In this document: one piece after another, positions 9,501 to 17,077 of the stretch
Layout of the letters: each line of letters begins with the position of its first letter
How positions within the stretch are numbered: position 1 is the first letter of the stretch
Source: Saccoglossus kowalevskii
Lineage: Eukaryota > Hemichordata > Enteropneusta > Harrimaniidae
Assembly (NCBI RefSeq): GCF_000003605.2
Contig: NW_003106603.1
Coordinates: 113,340 to 135,791, forward strand
Direction of reading: 5' to 3'
Length of the DNA stretch: 22,452 nucleotides
Translations under genes and position numbers: made by a program
Notes under the pieces: model-generated
The model's input: the letters and a program-made list of their open reading frames with translations, nothing else
What the model was told of the DNA's origin: nothing
Database searches by the model: none

Positions 9501-10202
9501 TTATCGAAAAACAAATCACAAGGTCGTGTAATAACCTGATACACTGACACGAAGATTTGAAAGTCATGGCAATTATGACGAATAGTCATTGGTTGTTGCA
9601 CTCAAATTATTATTTCAGCTGTATGGTGGTGTTGCCAGCCAAGTGCAAATTGTGAATGATATGCGCGGTTGAGAGATTTACGCGTTCGTTTTTTTGAGAT
9701 GATATAAATATGTAACCCGATAACAACATGTTTATCGTATTTTCATTATTATAATTGATGTTTGCTCTTTCGATGAATATGAATATTCCAAGTTGTAAAA
9801 CAACATTAAAAACCGTGTTTAACATATACATGTATTAACGGGAGAAGCATTCTTAGATATACAAACTCAGAATCAATAAAACAAACGACATACTTACGAG
9901 AAAAACCCGTAGTAGGCATTGCTTTGGTGACAGCAACTACGGGAACATGATGAAATTAACGACGGAGCCAAAATCGCCAACAACAAGATGACAACCACTA
10001 TACCGAGTAATCCAGTAGGAATCAGGCAAATGAAAAACACTAATTCGTCGACGAGATAGTGGTGTTCAATAAAAATCCTCCAGGCTGTAACCACCGCAGC
10101 ACCCAGACATACCAGTGCATTTATCAATGTTCCAAAAACATCAATTCGATCGATGTCTCGATCTCCGAGAAAACCGCAACAACCAATGCCACAGCCACAC
10201 AT
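5944..10202 (-). CDS. TMEM26-like: TMEM26-family multi-pass membrane protein, three exons
   Basis: The spliced frame joins 10202-9898, 7105-6922 and 6555-5944 and gives 366 residues plus stop, against about 368 for vertebrate TMEM26. Family-like blocks appear in the expected order: LINALVCLGAAVVTAWRIF (about 26-44, helix 1), a second helix to about 79, YYGFFS then a third helix (about 106-121), LMFVQSCVMLIVIVRTFLP then RGG (165-186), EAVDLVAFLDEL (202-213), IDDIPLFVIRVLI (276-288) and a last helix near 299-323. A charged tail (FQKERRKKKQ) follows. I count about eight hydrophobic segments, and a sequon NIS sits at 134-136 in the loop where vertebrate proteins also carry sequons. The biochemical role of TMEM26 is not established; mouse Tmem26 is used as a beige-fat surface marker. 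Splice phases agree (2+1 and 0+0). ATG 10202 is the first after an in-frame TAA. Gene identity is recognition from memory, not a search. Confidence 0.85.
6922..7105 (-). CDS. TMEM26-like: TMEM26-like exon 2
   Basis: The acceptor CTAATTTCAG ends at 7106 and supplies one base to complete the serine codon begun in exon 1. The exon codes residues 103-163: a helix (PLFLMVLQVLVWVPYV) and a hydrophilic loop with the sequon NIS. The donor is TTCTG|GTAATC with GT at 6921-6920, phase 0. A MITE lies only 36 bp upstream in the intron (7142 onward). Confidence 0.82.
7142..7421 (+). mobile_element. Longer, one-end-degraded relative of the TTAA MITE
   Basis: The left end TTAAAGGGCGGTGGTCGTCG matches the termini of the 133-bp elements at 4530 and 14826. 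The right end GGCGCGACGACCACCGC matches in inverted orientation, but the final CCCTTTAA is lost. ATAAACATTG near the left and ATGAGACCCATATAT near the right also correspond to the short copies. About 150 bp of extra sequence sits in the middle. It lies in intron 1 of the TMEM26-like gene. The minus-strand frame across its right end is repeat-derived. Confidence 0.7.
7422..8089. other. Intron 1 sequence, no gene seen
   Basis: AT-rich, with a plus-strand open frame (7514-7705) lacking any recognisable feature. The dinucleotide-like stretch TTATATATTTAATATATATA is at about 7801-7820. Confidence 0.45.
8090..8277 (-). CDS. Candidate terminal exon inside intron 1, unknown protein end
   Basis: An acceptor with a strong pyrimidine run (CTATCTTTTTTAG, AG at 8279-8278) opens a 188-bp frame of 62 codons plus stop. 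It reads IVIKVNPHCFHCQGWESLKF, then an acidic stretch, and ends KTKDIRALK. The stop TAA overlaps an AATAAA signal (TTGAAATAAAG), which would place cleavage shortly after. Two Cys in an H-C-F-H-C arrangement are notable. I recognise no family. It needs an upstream exon ending in phase 1, and the truncated TMEM26 exon copy at 8892-8745 can supply that. It could also be chance open sequence. Confidence 0.35.
8737..8979 (-). pseudogene. Truncated second copy of TMEM26-like exon 1 (copy A)
   Basis: The frame reads GCCGFLGDRDMINLMFLANA, LVCLGTVVATAWIIFIENHY, LVNELVFFI, clearly homologous to exon 1 (copy B). Homology stops at 8776 after VFFI. The remaining codons (HVYVSVLSSSST) are new sequence up to a TAA at 8739-8737. 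The exon-1 ATG is ACG here, but another in-frame ATG exists at 8892-8890 (MINLMFLANAL), which resembles the usual short TMEM26 N-terminus. No stop or frameshift has entered despite clear nucleotide divergence. The normal donor is missing, so it cannot replace exon 1 in the full mRNA. It may be dead or a short-isoform first exon. Confidence 0.7.
8776..9435 (-). repeat. Segmental duplication copy A (truncated exon 1 plus 5' flank)
   Basis: Parallels 10029-10703 along its whole length with an offset of about 1.26 kb. Shared blocks include AATGAAAAACACTAATTCG, CCGAGAAAACCGCAAC, GTTTTGCTAGTGAATTCAG, ATACGCCAATA, AGGCATT, TTTCGTGAC, GTCACG, GGACGTCATAC and GGGTTA. The duplication is direct and covers the coding start and about 500 bp upstream, so the putative promoter was copied too. 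Divergence is substantial, with many substitutions and small indels. Confidence 0.85.
9898..10202 (-). CDS. TMEM26-like: TMEM26-like exon 1
   Basis: Codes residues 1-101 and two bases of codon 102. The donor is CTC|GTAAGTA with GT at 9897-9896, a near-consensus site. Translation starts MCGCGIGCCGFLGDRD, a cysteine/glycine-rich stretch before the first helix. This makes the N-terminus about 20 residues longer than the vertebrate form I remember. The frame is open for 12 codons upstream of the ATG with no further Met. The 5' half of the exon is duplicated at 8776-8979. Confidence 0.82.
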
Positions 10203-10374
10203 CTCGATCCACTGTGTTAGTTTGCGAATGATCAGAAGTTAAACTTATTCTACTGCTTGAACTTCAGTTGAACTGGTAAATCAAACCTTTGTGTTATGGT
10301 TGCTGTTTTGCTAGTGAATTCAGTGAATAATGAATAATGCACGACAAAGGATACGCCAATAGCGGTTAGGGGTG

Positions 10375-10380
10375 TATATA
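10375..10380 (-). promoter_or_regulatory. Possible TATA box of the TMEM26-like gene
   Basis: On the minus strand, CCCTATATACACC stands 173 bp upstream of the ATG. The aligned site in copy A reads CTCTATACACC, a weaker version. The position would place a start site near 10350. It is AT-rich chance sequence unless shown otherwise. Confidence 0.3.
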
Positions 10381-10573
10381 GGGACTCGTGATTGGAGAAA
10401 AACAGTTCTGTATTTATTTTTAAATCTAATTTGCATATTCAAATGTAACCCACAGAATCTTATAAATTCATATGTATATTTTGCGCAATATACGGAATAC
10501 CCATCAAATATTTATTTCGATGTAATACTTGTAACCTTGTTTTGACAGGCATTGTGTGCAGCTCATCAGATTT

Positions 10574-10649
10574 CGTGACCATGACTACTGTGTCACGTTG
10601 TAAGGTGGACGTCATACCTCTGAAATCACAACTGCTATTTGCGCATGCG
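10574..10649 (-). promoter_or_regulatory. Candidate upstream regulatory cluster (CRE-like and NRF1-like motifs)
   Basis: Contains TTTCGTGAC...GTCACG (10574-10596), the CRE-like GACGTCAT (10608-10615) and the NRF1-like GCGCATGCG (10641-10649). The first two blocks are kept in copy A (9315-9356), where the first holds a perfect AP-1 site TGAGTCA (9330-9336). The NRF1-like site has decayed there to ACGCATGTGC. Preservation in both copies is suggestive but could just reflect shared origin. Confidence 0.3.
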
Positions 10650-10810
10650 TAAAGAAACATTCTTTTGGTTTTGTATAGGTGTACATGGGTTAACGAGAAT
10701 ACACTTTCCTATAATCATTCCTGTGCTATATATGTAAATTTTCGTCTACCTTCACAGTTTTTACCTAGAAAATAAATCAGAATATCATATGAGGGAATCA
10801 CAAACACGTA

Positions 10811-10866
10811 TAAGGGGTCAGGAATTTAAGTTCATTTGACGTTGTATGTTTTTTCATAACCCCTAA
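10811..10866. repeat. Short AAGGGGTCA / AACCCCTAA inverted-repeat remnant
   Basis: TAAGGGGTCA at the left and TAACCCCTAA at the right form a short imperfect inverted repeat, resembling the ends of 2618-2795. Too short to classify further. Confidence 0.3.
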
Positions 10867-11769
10867 AAATAAATAAAATACCCGTCCATGTAGTTTTTTT
10901 TTTGTAATACCCTTCTCAAGAAATACAGCAGTGTACTAGTATGCAGAAAAATAAGCAGAATGAGATAATTAAATGGACTGCATTATAAACTAAGAAAAAT
11001 AATCATACCATTAATTCTATAAACTGAATGAAATAAAGTTTCGTTGCCCCAATAAACAAAGTAAAATAAAATGTGTTGCCTTAATAATGAAATTAAGTGA
11101 TAATAATTAGTCAGAGGAAATATATTAAAAACAAACAAACATACCCTCAAATTGCACTTGGATGAGTTTATACTCAGTATAGACTGATAACTTATGTAAG
11201 CTGAAGCTGTATGAATACATAATTTGAGTTATTGCAGCAATGATATCGAAAAGGTATAATTAGTCTGATAGACTTTAACATGGTAGCAATGATTTCATGT
11301 TTTATGAATTTTTTCAAAATATATTTTCTCTTAATATTTTATGTGATTTCTATTTTAAGTGTGTATTTTGATTCATTTTTATTTCATTGTCACTATTTTG
11401 TAGTTATTCGTTACCCACACAATTACACTAGAGTTTTTTTTTTAAGATTTTTTATTGTAATGTAATTTTTTTAATCATATAGTTCTTAGATATGTTTTAG
11501 TGAACTTATCAGCGACAACCAAATATAAGTCAGGTGATATAACTGCAAACTGTGAACTAGTTTTTGTCGCTGAACTATGCTATTACAAGTATCTTTTTAT
11601 TCACTGTAAATTCCAAGATGGCAACCACGTCTGTGTCCATAGCAACCGCAATTCAGCAATTGCGAGCATTGATTTAGTTAGTTTGTCATGCAGACAGTAA
11701 GTGCATGTGTATGCACATCAATTATATTATCATATCTACTCCGTCTATTGCTAATCTGGTTAGCAGCAT
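10867..11769. other. AT-rich region, no gene seen
   Basis: Plus-strand frames at 11280-11465 and 11500-11700 are open mainly because of composition; the first is rich in Phe, Ile and Tyr from T-runs. A small hairpin CGCAATTCAGCAATTGCG lies at about 11648-11665. Nothing else can be supported. Confidence 0.5.
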
Positions 11770-11770
11770 C

Positions 11771-11811
<41 letters not shown>

Positions 11812-11812
11812 C
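11770..11812. repeat. (CAA)n microsatellite
   Basis: About 14 uninterrupted CAA units. A plus-strand frame through it reads poly-Asn and is not taken as a gene. Confidence 0.95.
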
Positions 11813-11902
11813 GTTACAACTGTGCGTGTGGAAAGTGTTAAATCTAATAAATCGGATATAATGACGAGTAAATTGAATATATCAGTTCTTAATAAAAGAT
11901 AA

Positions 11903-12075
11903 TACTGTGAAATACTTTATTTTCGCTTTTTTCGCTGAAGGAATGATTCAGTGAAAATAAAATCCAGCGAATATACCCATTTTTCCTATATTTTACATTC
12001 AACTTTTCACACAAAACGCCCAAAAAGTCTTTTCAGTTAAAATTAATTCCAGCTAAACTAAAATATTTTACAGTA
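11903..12075. mobile_element. Palindromic MITE with TACTGTGAAA ends
   Basis: The left end TACTGTGAAATACTTTATTT pairs with the right end, whose reverse complement begins TACTGTAAAATATTTTAGTT. Inside, TTTATTTTCGC and GTGAAAATAAA, and CGCTGAA and TTCAGTG, pair again, so the element folds along much of its left half. TA at both outer edges could be the target duplication. Elements with TACTGTAAAA ends and TTTTCGC repeats are widespread in animals, as I recall. No coding sequence. Confidence 0.7.
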
Positions 12076-12681
12076 GTTCCTTATAAACTTATCATCCATA
12101 AGTCTAATCCAACCCAGTGCCCTCCCCCACTTTAATTGTATATGCCCTAACTTCAAGACACGCACATGCTTATCTGTGCGCATGTAGGAGCGTATACATT
12201 GGGGGACGGAGTGTTAGGATTAGAGTTCAGGTTAGAGGCGAGGGAGTCTTAAGGAACTCATTCCTTAAAACATTTTACAGGCAATACGACGTGGATTTAA
12301 ATCGTTATTATTGGTTATTTGAATCTAAATAATAAACTCTCTTGGAATGCATGGTTTAGTTATAGTAGGAACACATCTAACAATTGAGCAATATTGAACA
12401 ACATACGCCACGTGTTTCTTTGTAACATATCGACGAGTTAGACTTAGTTGGATATAAGTATATACTTTTCACACCCTACTTGAATAACCGTGTCTTGACG
12501 ATCTCGTCGAATTATAAAAATGGTGACGGAAGGTTGAGACAGTATTTAGTTTAGGTTGAGAACATTATTTATTTAATCGCAGTTACAAAAAAACAAAAAA
12601 AAAACACCCGAGAACAAAATCTCGAAATTGAATGAAAAAAGTAATCCAAATTTATCTTTCCTTACTTTTTTTATTTAAAAC
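12076..12681. other. No gene seen
   Basis: Includes a degenerate GTTAGGATTAG / CAGGTTAG stretch (12212-12236) and A-runs at 12587-12604. No supported feature. Confidence 0.5.
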
Positions 12682-12694
12682 GGGGGGGGGGGGG
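12682..12694 (+). repeat. G13 homopolymer
   Basis: Thirteen consecutive G. A C13 run lies 526 bp to the right (13221-13233), so the two are complementary. Either may be length-variable or mis-called in assembly. Confidence 0.9.
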
Positions 12695-12702
12695 TCGTCA
12701 CT

Positions 12703-12723
12703 TGCGCATGCGTCACAGGAAGC
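12703..12723 (+). promoter_or_regulatory. NRF1 plus ETS-like promoter motif cluster
   Basis: TGCGCATGCG is a perfect NRF1 core, followed at once by TCACAGGAAGC, which holds an ETS-type GGAA in good context. Side-by-side NRF1 and ETS sites are typical of TATA-less housekeeping promoters in animals. The surrounding 600 bp is less AT-rich than the rest of the window. The best downstream candidate is the exon at 13314-13435. There is no direct evidence of transcription. Confidence 0.35.
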
Positions 12724-13220
12724 GCTGTCCCATGACAGGTCGGTGCAACTAATTGGTGGTAAATTTGATCTAATAACAAAACTATATCGGTCTATTTCTA
12801 TTCGGTGTAGAAGACGCCGACCTGCAGCGTCAATAGTGTCATTGTTGTTGGGTTTTTAGCGTGTATTCTATGTTTTGTGACAGAGTACTTAGTAGTGGCG
12901 CTATCCAGATGTCAATCCGTAGTGAATGAATCCCGGGTAGCGCGTTTGGCCTCCGCAGTGCACAAGTACAGAAGTGTCTCAAACAAATGCGTTATTGTAC
13001 TGTAATAAAGAACATTTTGATAGGTCTGGCGAGTCTTGTCAAATTAAACAGTGATGCGTGATATAATTATTATCCCATGCGCTATTCTAGAATAGAAAAC
13101 AGAAATGTCATAGTTACCAAGATTGCGTCAGTGTCGGTAATTATTGAATAGTTTTCCAATTCTAAAGTGACACCTGGCAACACTGACAACAAATTGAAAA
13201 CAAAATGTTGTCGTTTTTTG

Positions 13221-13233
13221 CCCCCCCCCCCCC
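13221..13233 (+). repeat. C13 homopolymer
   Basis: Thirteen consecutive C, complementary to the G13 run at 12682-12694. No matching sequence flanks the two runs, so they are not clear terminal repeats. Confidence 0.9.
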
Positions 13234-13313
13234 AGTTACTGTAATCATCGTGTTGAGGGGCGGTGCTGTAATGATTGACAGGGGCGCATCACAGTAATCA
13301 CAGTATTGACTCG

Positions 13314-13435
13314 ATGTCGTACTACAAATTGTCTGGATCAGCTAGTGCAGTTATATATGCACAGAGGGAACTCGATGTGGGATGTATCATAAATTGTATG
13401 GAGGACACCTGCACACTCCGTGGATATATAAAAAA
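13314..13435 (+). CDS. Candidate first coding exon, unknown protein
   Basis: ATG at 13314 opens a frame reading MSYYKLSGSASAVIYAQREL, then DVGCIINCMEDTCTLRGYIK, up to a possible donor AAAAAA|GTTAGT (GT at 13436-13437), leaving phase 2. Without splicing it stops at 13460. Residue mix and three Cys look more protein-like than the AT-driven frames around it, and the NRF1/ETS cluster lies about 600 bp upstream. I recognise no family and found no convincing second exon, so this may be chance. Confidence 0.25.
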
Positions 13436-13460
13436 GTTAGTATTTTTTCCGAATGAGTAA

Positions 13461-14825
13461 TACCGAGAAAAAGTGGGCATCTAAGGGTTGGGTAGAGGGG
13501 TCCATGGATTCCCGTAATCCAATCTTTAACTACAAATCATAGAGCTATAACAGCAAATAACAACAGTAATGGCAATTTAAACAAATTACAAAACCGACTA
13601 TCTGAAAATGTTATGTAAATTGTAATTAAAGGTATACCGCAGTCAGAACTCACAAGTTTTTTTTGGTACCTTAGTCGGTTATATCGTATGCACATGTTAT
13701 TCAACAAGTGCAATAGGATGTCACATAACTCATTAAATGATGACAACAATTCTGTTTGTCGGTTTATTAGTATTTATCCCTGTATTTACTAGCTTGTGTA
13801 TATAACAGGCTTTGACCAGCTAGTCGTGTTTCCGTGTAGTCTGTGTTCAACGCTGAGGGCGGTTAACAACACAAAGCGCAGGGCGCCATGAGCGCTGGAC
13901 AGAACAGAGGAACACCATTGTACATACACGCGCAGTTACGACCGCGGAGGCGACTGGGAGTTCATATAGCTGATTACACACATTTAAGCTAAACCGACTA
14001 GTCACCAGTAACACGTTTTCTAATATATTACCATGTATACTGGAATTACAATACCTTTTATATGTCAAATTAATTTATATTTAATCGATCTTAGATGTTG
14101 AATGCAACTTCCTGGAACTATACCATAGATGCCATAATTTTAACTATAAGAGTCGAGAATTAATAAAAAATAACAAAAAATACAGCTACTCCCAATTATC
14201 AAGACCAAGCTGTATTAAAGTTGTGGATATATTTTCAAAGAATAGGGTATTAAAAGCCACATGCGTGAGGAGATTAAGTATATACCTTTGACTCATCTTA
14301 ATAATCTTGATAGAATGACACTGATACTCAGAGATCTTTATCAACTTATTTTTAAAAAAATTTAAATTGATATTTACTTTACCTCTATCATACACCGTCT
14401 CACCACAACCGCTTGGCTTCATTGCCTTTATTGCAACATATTTACTGAGAAAGAGGGGGGATTGAATTTATTTAAAGACAAAACCTTATTTTTCGAACTG
14501 AATACATCAAATGTTATCTATATTCAAGACATTATCACTGATAACAACATAAGGTTAAGTAAGAATTTAAATCGTTGTTTAACAAGTCTAATTTTATCTT
14601 TAAGTATTTTATACTTCTGCATGCTTCGAAACCATGGTTACCACTGTGACAGCAACACGCAACCACCTGTTGCGAATATTGATAACATCGTGCTTTCAAA
14701 TATTATCTCAGAGCCAATCTAAACGAATCGCGAAAAATACGGAATTGAGAAACTGTATGTCTGGTGCATAGGGCCAAATAAATATAACATACTAACTGGT
14801 ATGTAGTACTTACGATAGAAAATTG
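13461..14825. other. No gene established
   Basis: A TATATAA motif near 13798-13804 is followed by a less AT-rich patch (13850-13960). In it a 34-codon plus-strand frame starts at a fair ATG context near 13888 (MSAGQNRGTPLY). A plus-strand frame at 14462-14722 starts without ATG and is AT-driven. None reaches the level of a gene. Confidence 0.4.
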
Positions 14826-14958
14826 TTAAAGGGCGGCAGTCGTCGCGCCGCGTCCTGTTCGATATGGGACTCATAGCGACGTATACAACGCGTGTAAAAT
14901 ACATTGTTTATTTACATGAAATTCCAACATTCGCTGCGCGACGACCACCGCGCTTTAA
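14826..14958 (-). mobile_element. TTAA-bounded MITE, copy 2 (133 bp, inverted)
   Basis: The reverse complement aligns with 4530-4662 over the full 133 bp without gaps. I count five substitutions, giving 128 identical positions. The TTAA ends and about 25-bp inverted repeats (TTAAAGGGCGGCAGTCGTCG at the left) are intact. Such similarity implies recent mobilisation by a transposase encoded elsewhere. The flanks of the two copies are unrelated. Confidence 0.88.
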
Positions 14959-15568
14959 GCGTTGTTTTCACATTGGTTCATTGTATCTTACCAACTGGTC
15001 GTAACTTATTTACTTATAAGTTATATTAATTATAAACACTTATATTTAATTATAAACACAACAATAAGTAAGAAGTCACAGGCTGATATTATACATGGTT
15101 TCTGAAGGGTAGTCAGATATTCTTTCAAATTGAATGTAAAACTTCAATTATTGATCAAATTATATTACAATGTATTTACCAAATACATGCTACACTGGAA
15201 CGAATTTTGAATTCTGTATATTCGAACTGAAAACAATTATTAGCTATGTACTAAATCAACAAATAAATGAACAACTTCGTTAAGGTAGTGGATTTGATGA
15301 CGGCTTTTTTTAGCATATTTGTTTTGAAAGCCTGAGTATAGAGGGACAAGTTCGCATTTGTCATAATAATTACCACGTGACAACAAAAATGGTGAAAAAA
15401 ATGCTTTATCCAGAGCAACATATTTATCTTTGACTGTTGCGCAGATCAACGAGTGCGAACTTCCAAGCTTTAATTAAGTAATTTTCATGTTATTGGAAGG
15501 TATCGAAGAAGTCACCGGTGATAATCAGTGCAAGTCTCGCCCAGGTCAAACCCCATACTTGTGATGCC
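14959..15568. other. No gene seen
   Basis: AT-rich, with a small direct repetition of TTAATTATAAACAC around 15027-15059. No coding or structural feature can be supported. Confidence 0.5.
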
Positions 15569-15894
15569 GGTTGTCCAAAGGAACCGGAACCGGAACGTGA
15601 AATTAAAAATATTTGGAAGCAACAAGGACTTCACAGGACTTAAGTGTAACACAACAACCCAAGACGTGAAGTGCGCCCTCAAGCGGAAACATCGTAAACA
15701 TGCGCTTTTTGCCTATTATTTCATCCACATTGTTAGAATGAGTGTACACACAACTACAAATTGCGATTATAATAAAATAATTAATATTAATAATATAAAA
15801 ACTAAGGCCATTAATGCTATATCACTTATATTTAACAACCCATACGCCCAAATATTTTTAATTTCACGTTCGGTTCCGGGTTTTTTAGACAACC
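15569..15894. mobile_element. Inverted-repeat element with arms of about 47 bp
   Basis: The left arm (15569-15616) contains CGGAACGTGAAATTAAAAAT then ATTTGG. The right arm (15848-15894), reverse-complemented, contains CGAACGTGAAATTAAAAATA then TTTGG. Both begin GGTTGTC followed by an A-rich stretch and one or two GGAACC units. The arms are near-perfect over the inner 25 bp. The 231-bp loop is non-coding to my eye; a plus-strand frame runs through but has no family signature. This looks like a MITE or foldback element, though TSDs are not evident. Confidence 0.65.
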
Positions 15895-15911
15895 TCTTCT
15901 GCCTGAAGCTA

Positions 15912-16423
15912 TTAAAGGAGAGAAAAATATCTATGTATTTCTTGACTAGTCAACAAGGGACACTGGCCATCACAGCATAAACAGTGCATGTTGAAGCCAT
16001 CTGAGAACTGCCAATAAAGATCAAGATGAGGTGCCACATAATTGCCTCCCCCAATTAAGCCTAAACAGATAAACACATAATTCTGGCTAAACAACATCTT
16101 GACCATGCCACTCTGTGCCATCAAACTGCTCCATGCGAGATGGCGATGTTTATTGTGCTGTATGTCCCCCTGATGTGCTCGCATTCAAATAAAAATTTAA
16201 GCTGCACGCACAAAGTGACAATTAATCTTTTTATAACGACGAGGAGCGGGAGATGCAAAAGTGTCTGAAATGGAAGATTTAGAAACATTTGCTGACTGAC
16301 CCAGTGGGAGACAAAAATCACTGGCAACCACATGGGATCTTTTTCTGTCTTCTCACTAATAGACTTAGATGCATCAGCTATTTTGGAAAGACCACCAAGA
16401 GGATCCTTCAAATGAAACCCCAA
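15912..16423 (-). pseudogene. Possible decayed coding segment, unknown protein
   Basis: On the minus strand, protein-like stretches appear in successive different frames. First LKDPLGGLSKIADASKSISE in one frame (16410-16330), then SDFCLPLGQSANVSKSS, ISDTFASPAPRRYKK in another, then MEQFDGTEWHGQDVV in a further one. Composition is less AT-biased than the surroundings. This pattern fits a broken gene or processed copy with frameshifts, but I recognise no family. It may instead be several small exons or chance. Confidence 0.25.
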
Positions 16424-16930
16424 TTTGATAAATCTATTAATAAACTATGGTAGAAATATGAAGGAACACCATAAATTATCTGTGTACTAAATTGCATTAT
16501 TTTTGTGAGAAACTTTTGTGAATATATTCTGCTAGTAATGAATGGATACTTGGATGTATATTTCAAGGAAAGCTGAAATTAAACATCAAGCTCCAAATAA
16601 AGAGGAAGAACACAAAAATACTGTAAGTAGCATATTGTCTTTTATTCTGTGATTCATAGACAGCGTGCAAATTGTACAAAAACAGTATTCCTGATTATGA
16701 AATTTATTACAAATTGTGACCAATATGACCTTTGAAGATAATCAAGTTATCAGTTATGATTTAGCATATATATTACTACACACCATATACAGACTAACCG
16801 CATCATATATCCATGGTATATTCAATTACAGTATATAAAAAAACACATAACTACTGACATATTAAGAACATTAAACTTAGAACTTTATATTTGAAATCAT
16901 TTTCATATGTATAATACATTATCTGTCATA
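16424..16930. other. No gene seen
   Basis: AT-rich without structure I can define. Confidence 0.5.
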
Positions 16931-17077
16931 TTATTTATTCAGACCCCTCTTTTCCCCCCGTCCTGACAATATCTCTGTAATACTAAACAGGTGATCCAGG
17001 GCATTATGAAACAAAATGCATAAAAAGATGGACGTGGCTAAAAACGTAAAAACTTTACACATCTTCTTGATATTTTG
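16931..17077 (-). CDS. Candidate terminal exon encoding a C-terminal membrane anchor
   Basis: A good acceptor (TACTTTCACTCAG, AG at 17079-17078) opens 48 codons and a stop in phase 0: QNIKKMCKVFTFLATSIFLC, then ILFHNALDHLF and a polar tail ending KRGLNK. The basic residues followed by a roughly 19-residue hydrophobic run look like a single-pass C-terminal anchor. The stop overlaps an AATAAA (AATAAATAA). A phase-0 donor (AAG|GTAAAG) inside the coding exon at 21828-22228 on the same strand could splice to it. No family recognised. Confidence 0.3.
   Translation of the reverse strand, partial: QNIKKMCKVFTFLATSIFLCILFHNALDHLFSITEILSGRGEKRGLNK

Larger units (their letters stand above)
10029..10703 (-). 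repeat. Segmental duplication copy B (functional exon 1 plus 5' flank)
   Basis: Partner of 8776-9435. It holds the complete exon 1 start, the 5' UTR and the likely promoter of the TMEM26-like gene. Homology with copy A ends near 10703, at AATACAC versus AATACAA. Confidence 0.85.

Noticed and set aside
11705-11902. Plus-strand frame with poly-Asn
   Set aside because: It is created by the CAA microsatellite.
12212-12236. Interstitial telomere repeat
   Set aside because: GTTAGGATTAGAG / CAGGTTAG is too degenerate and too short to support TTAGGG repeats.
15528-15980. Plus-strand frame of 150 codons
   Set aside because: It spans both arms of the inverted repeat, starts without ATG, and shows Asn/Ile/Lys-rich AT-driven content with no family signature.
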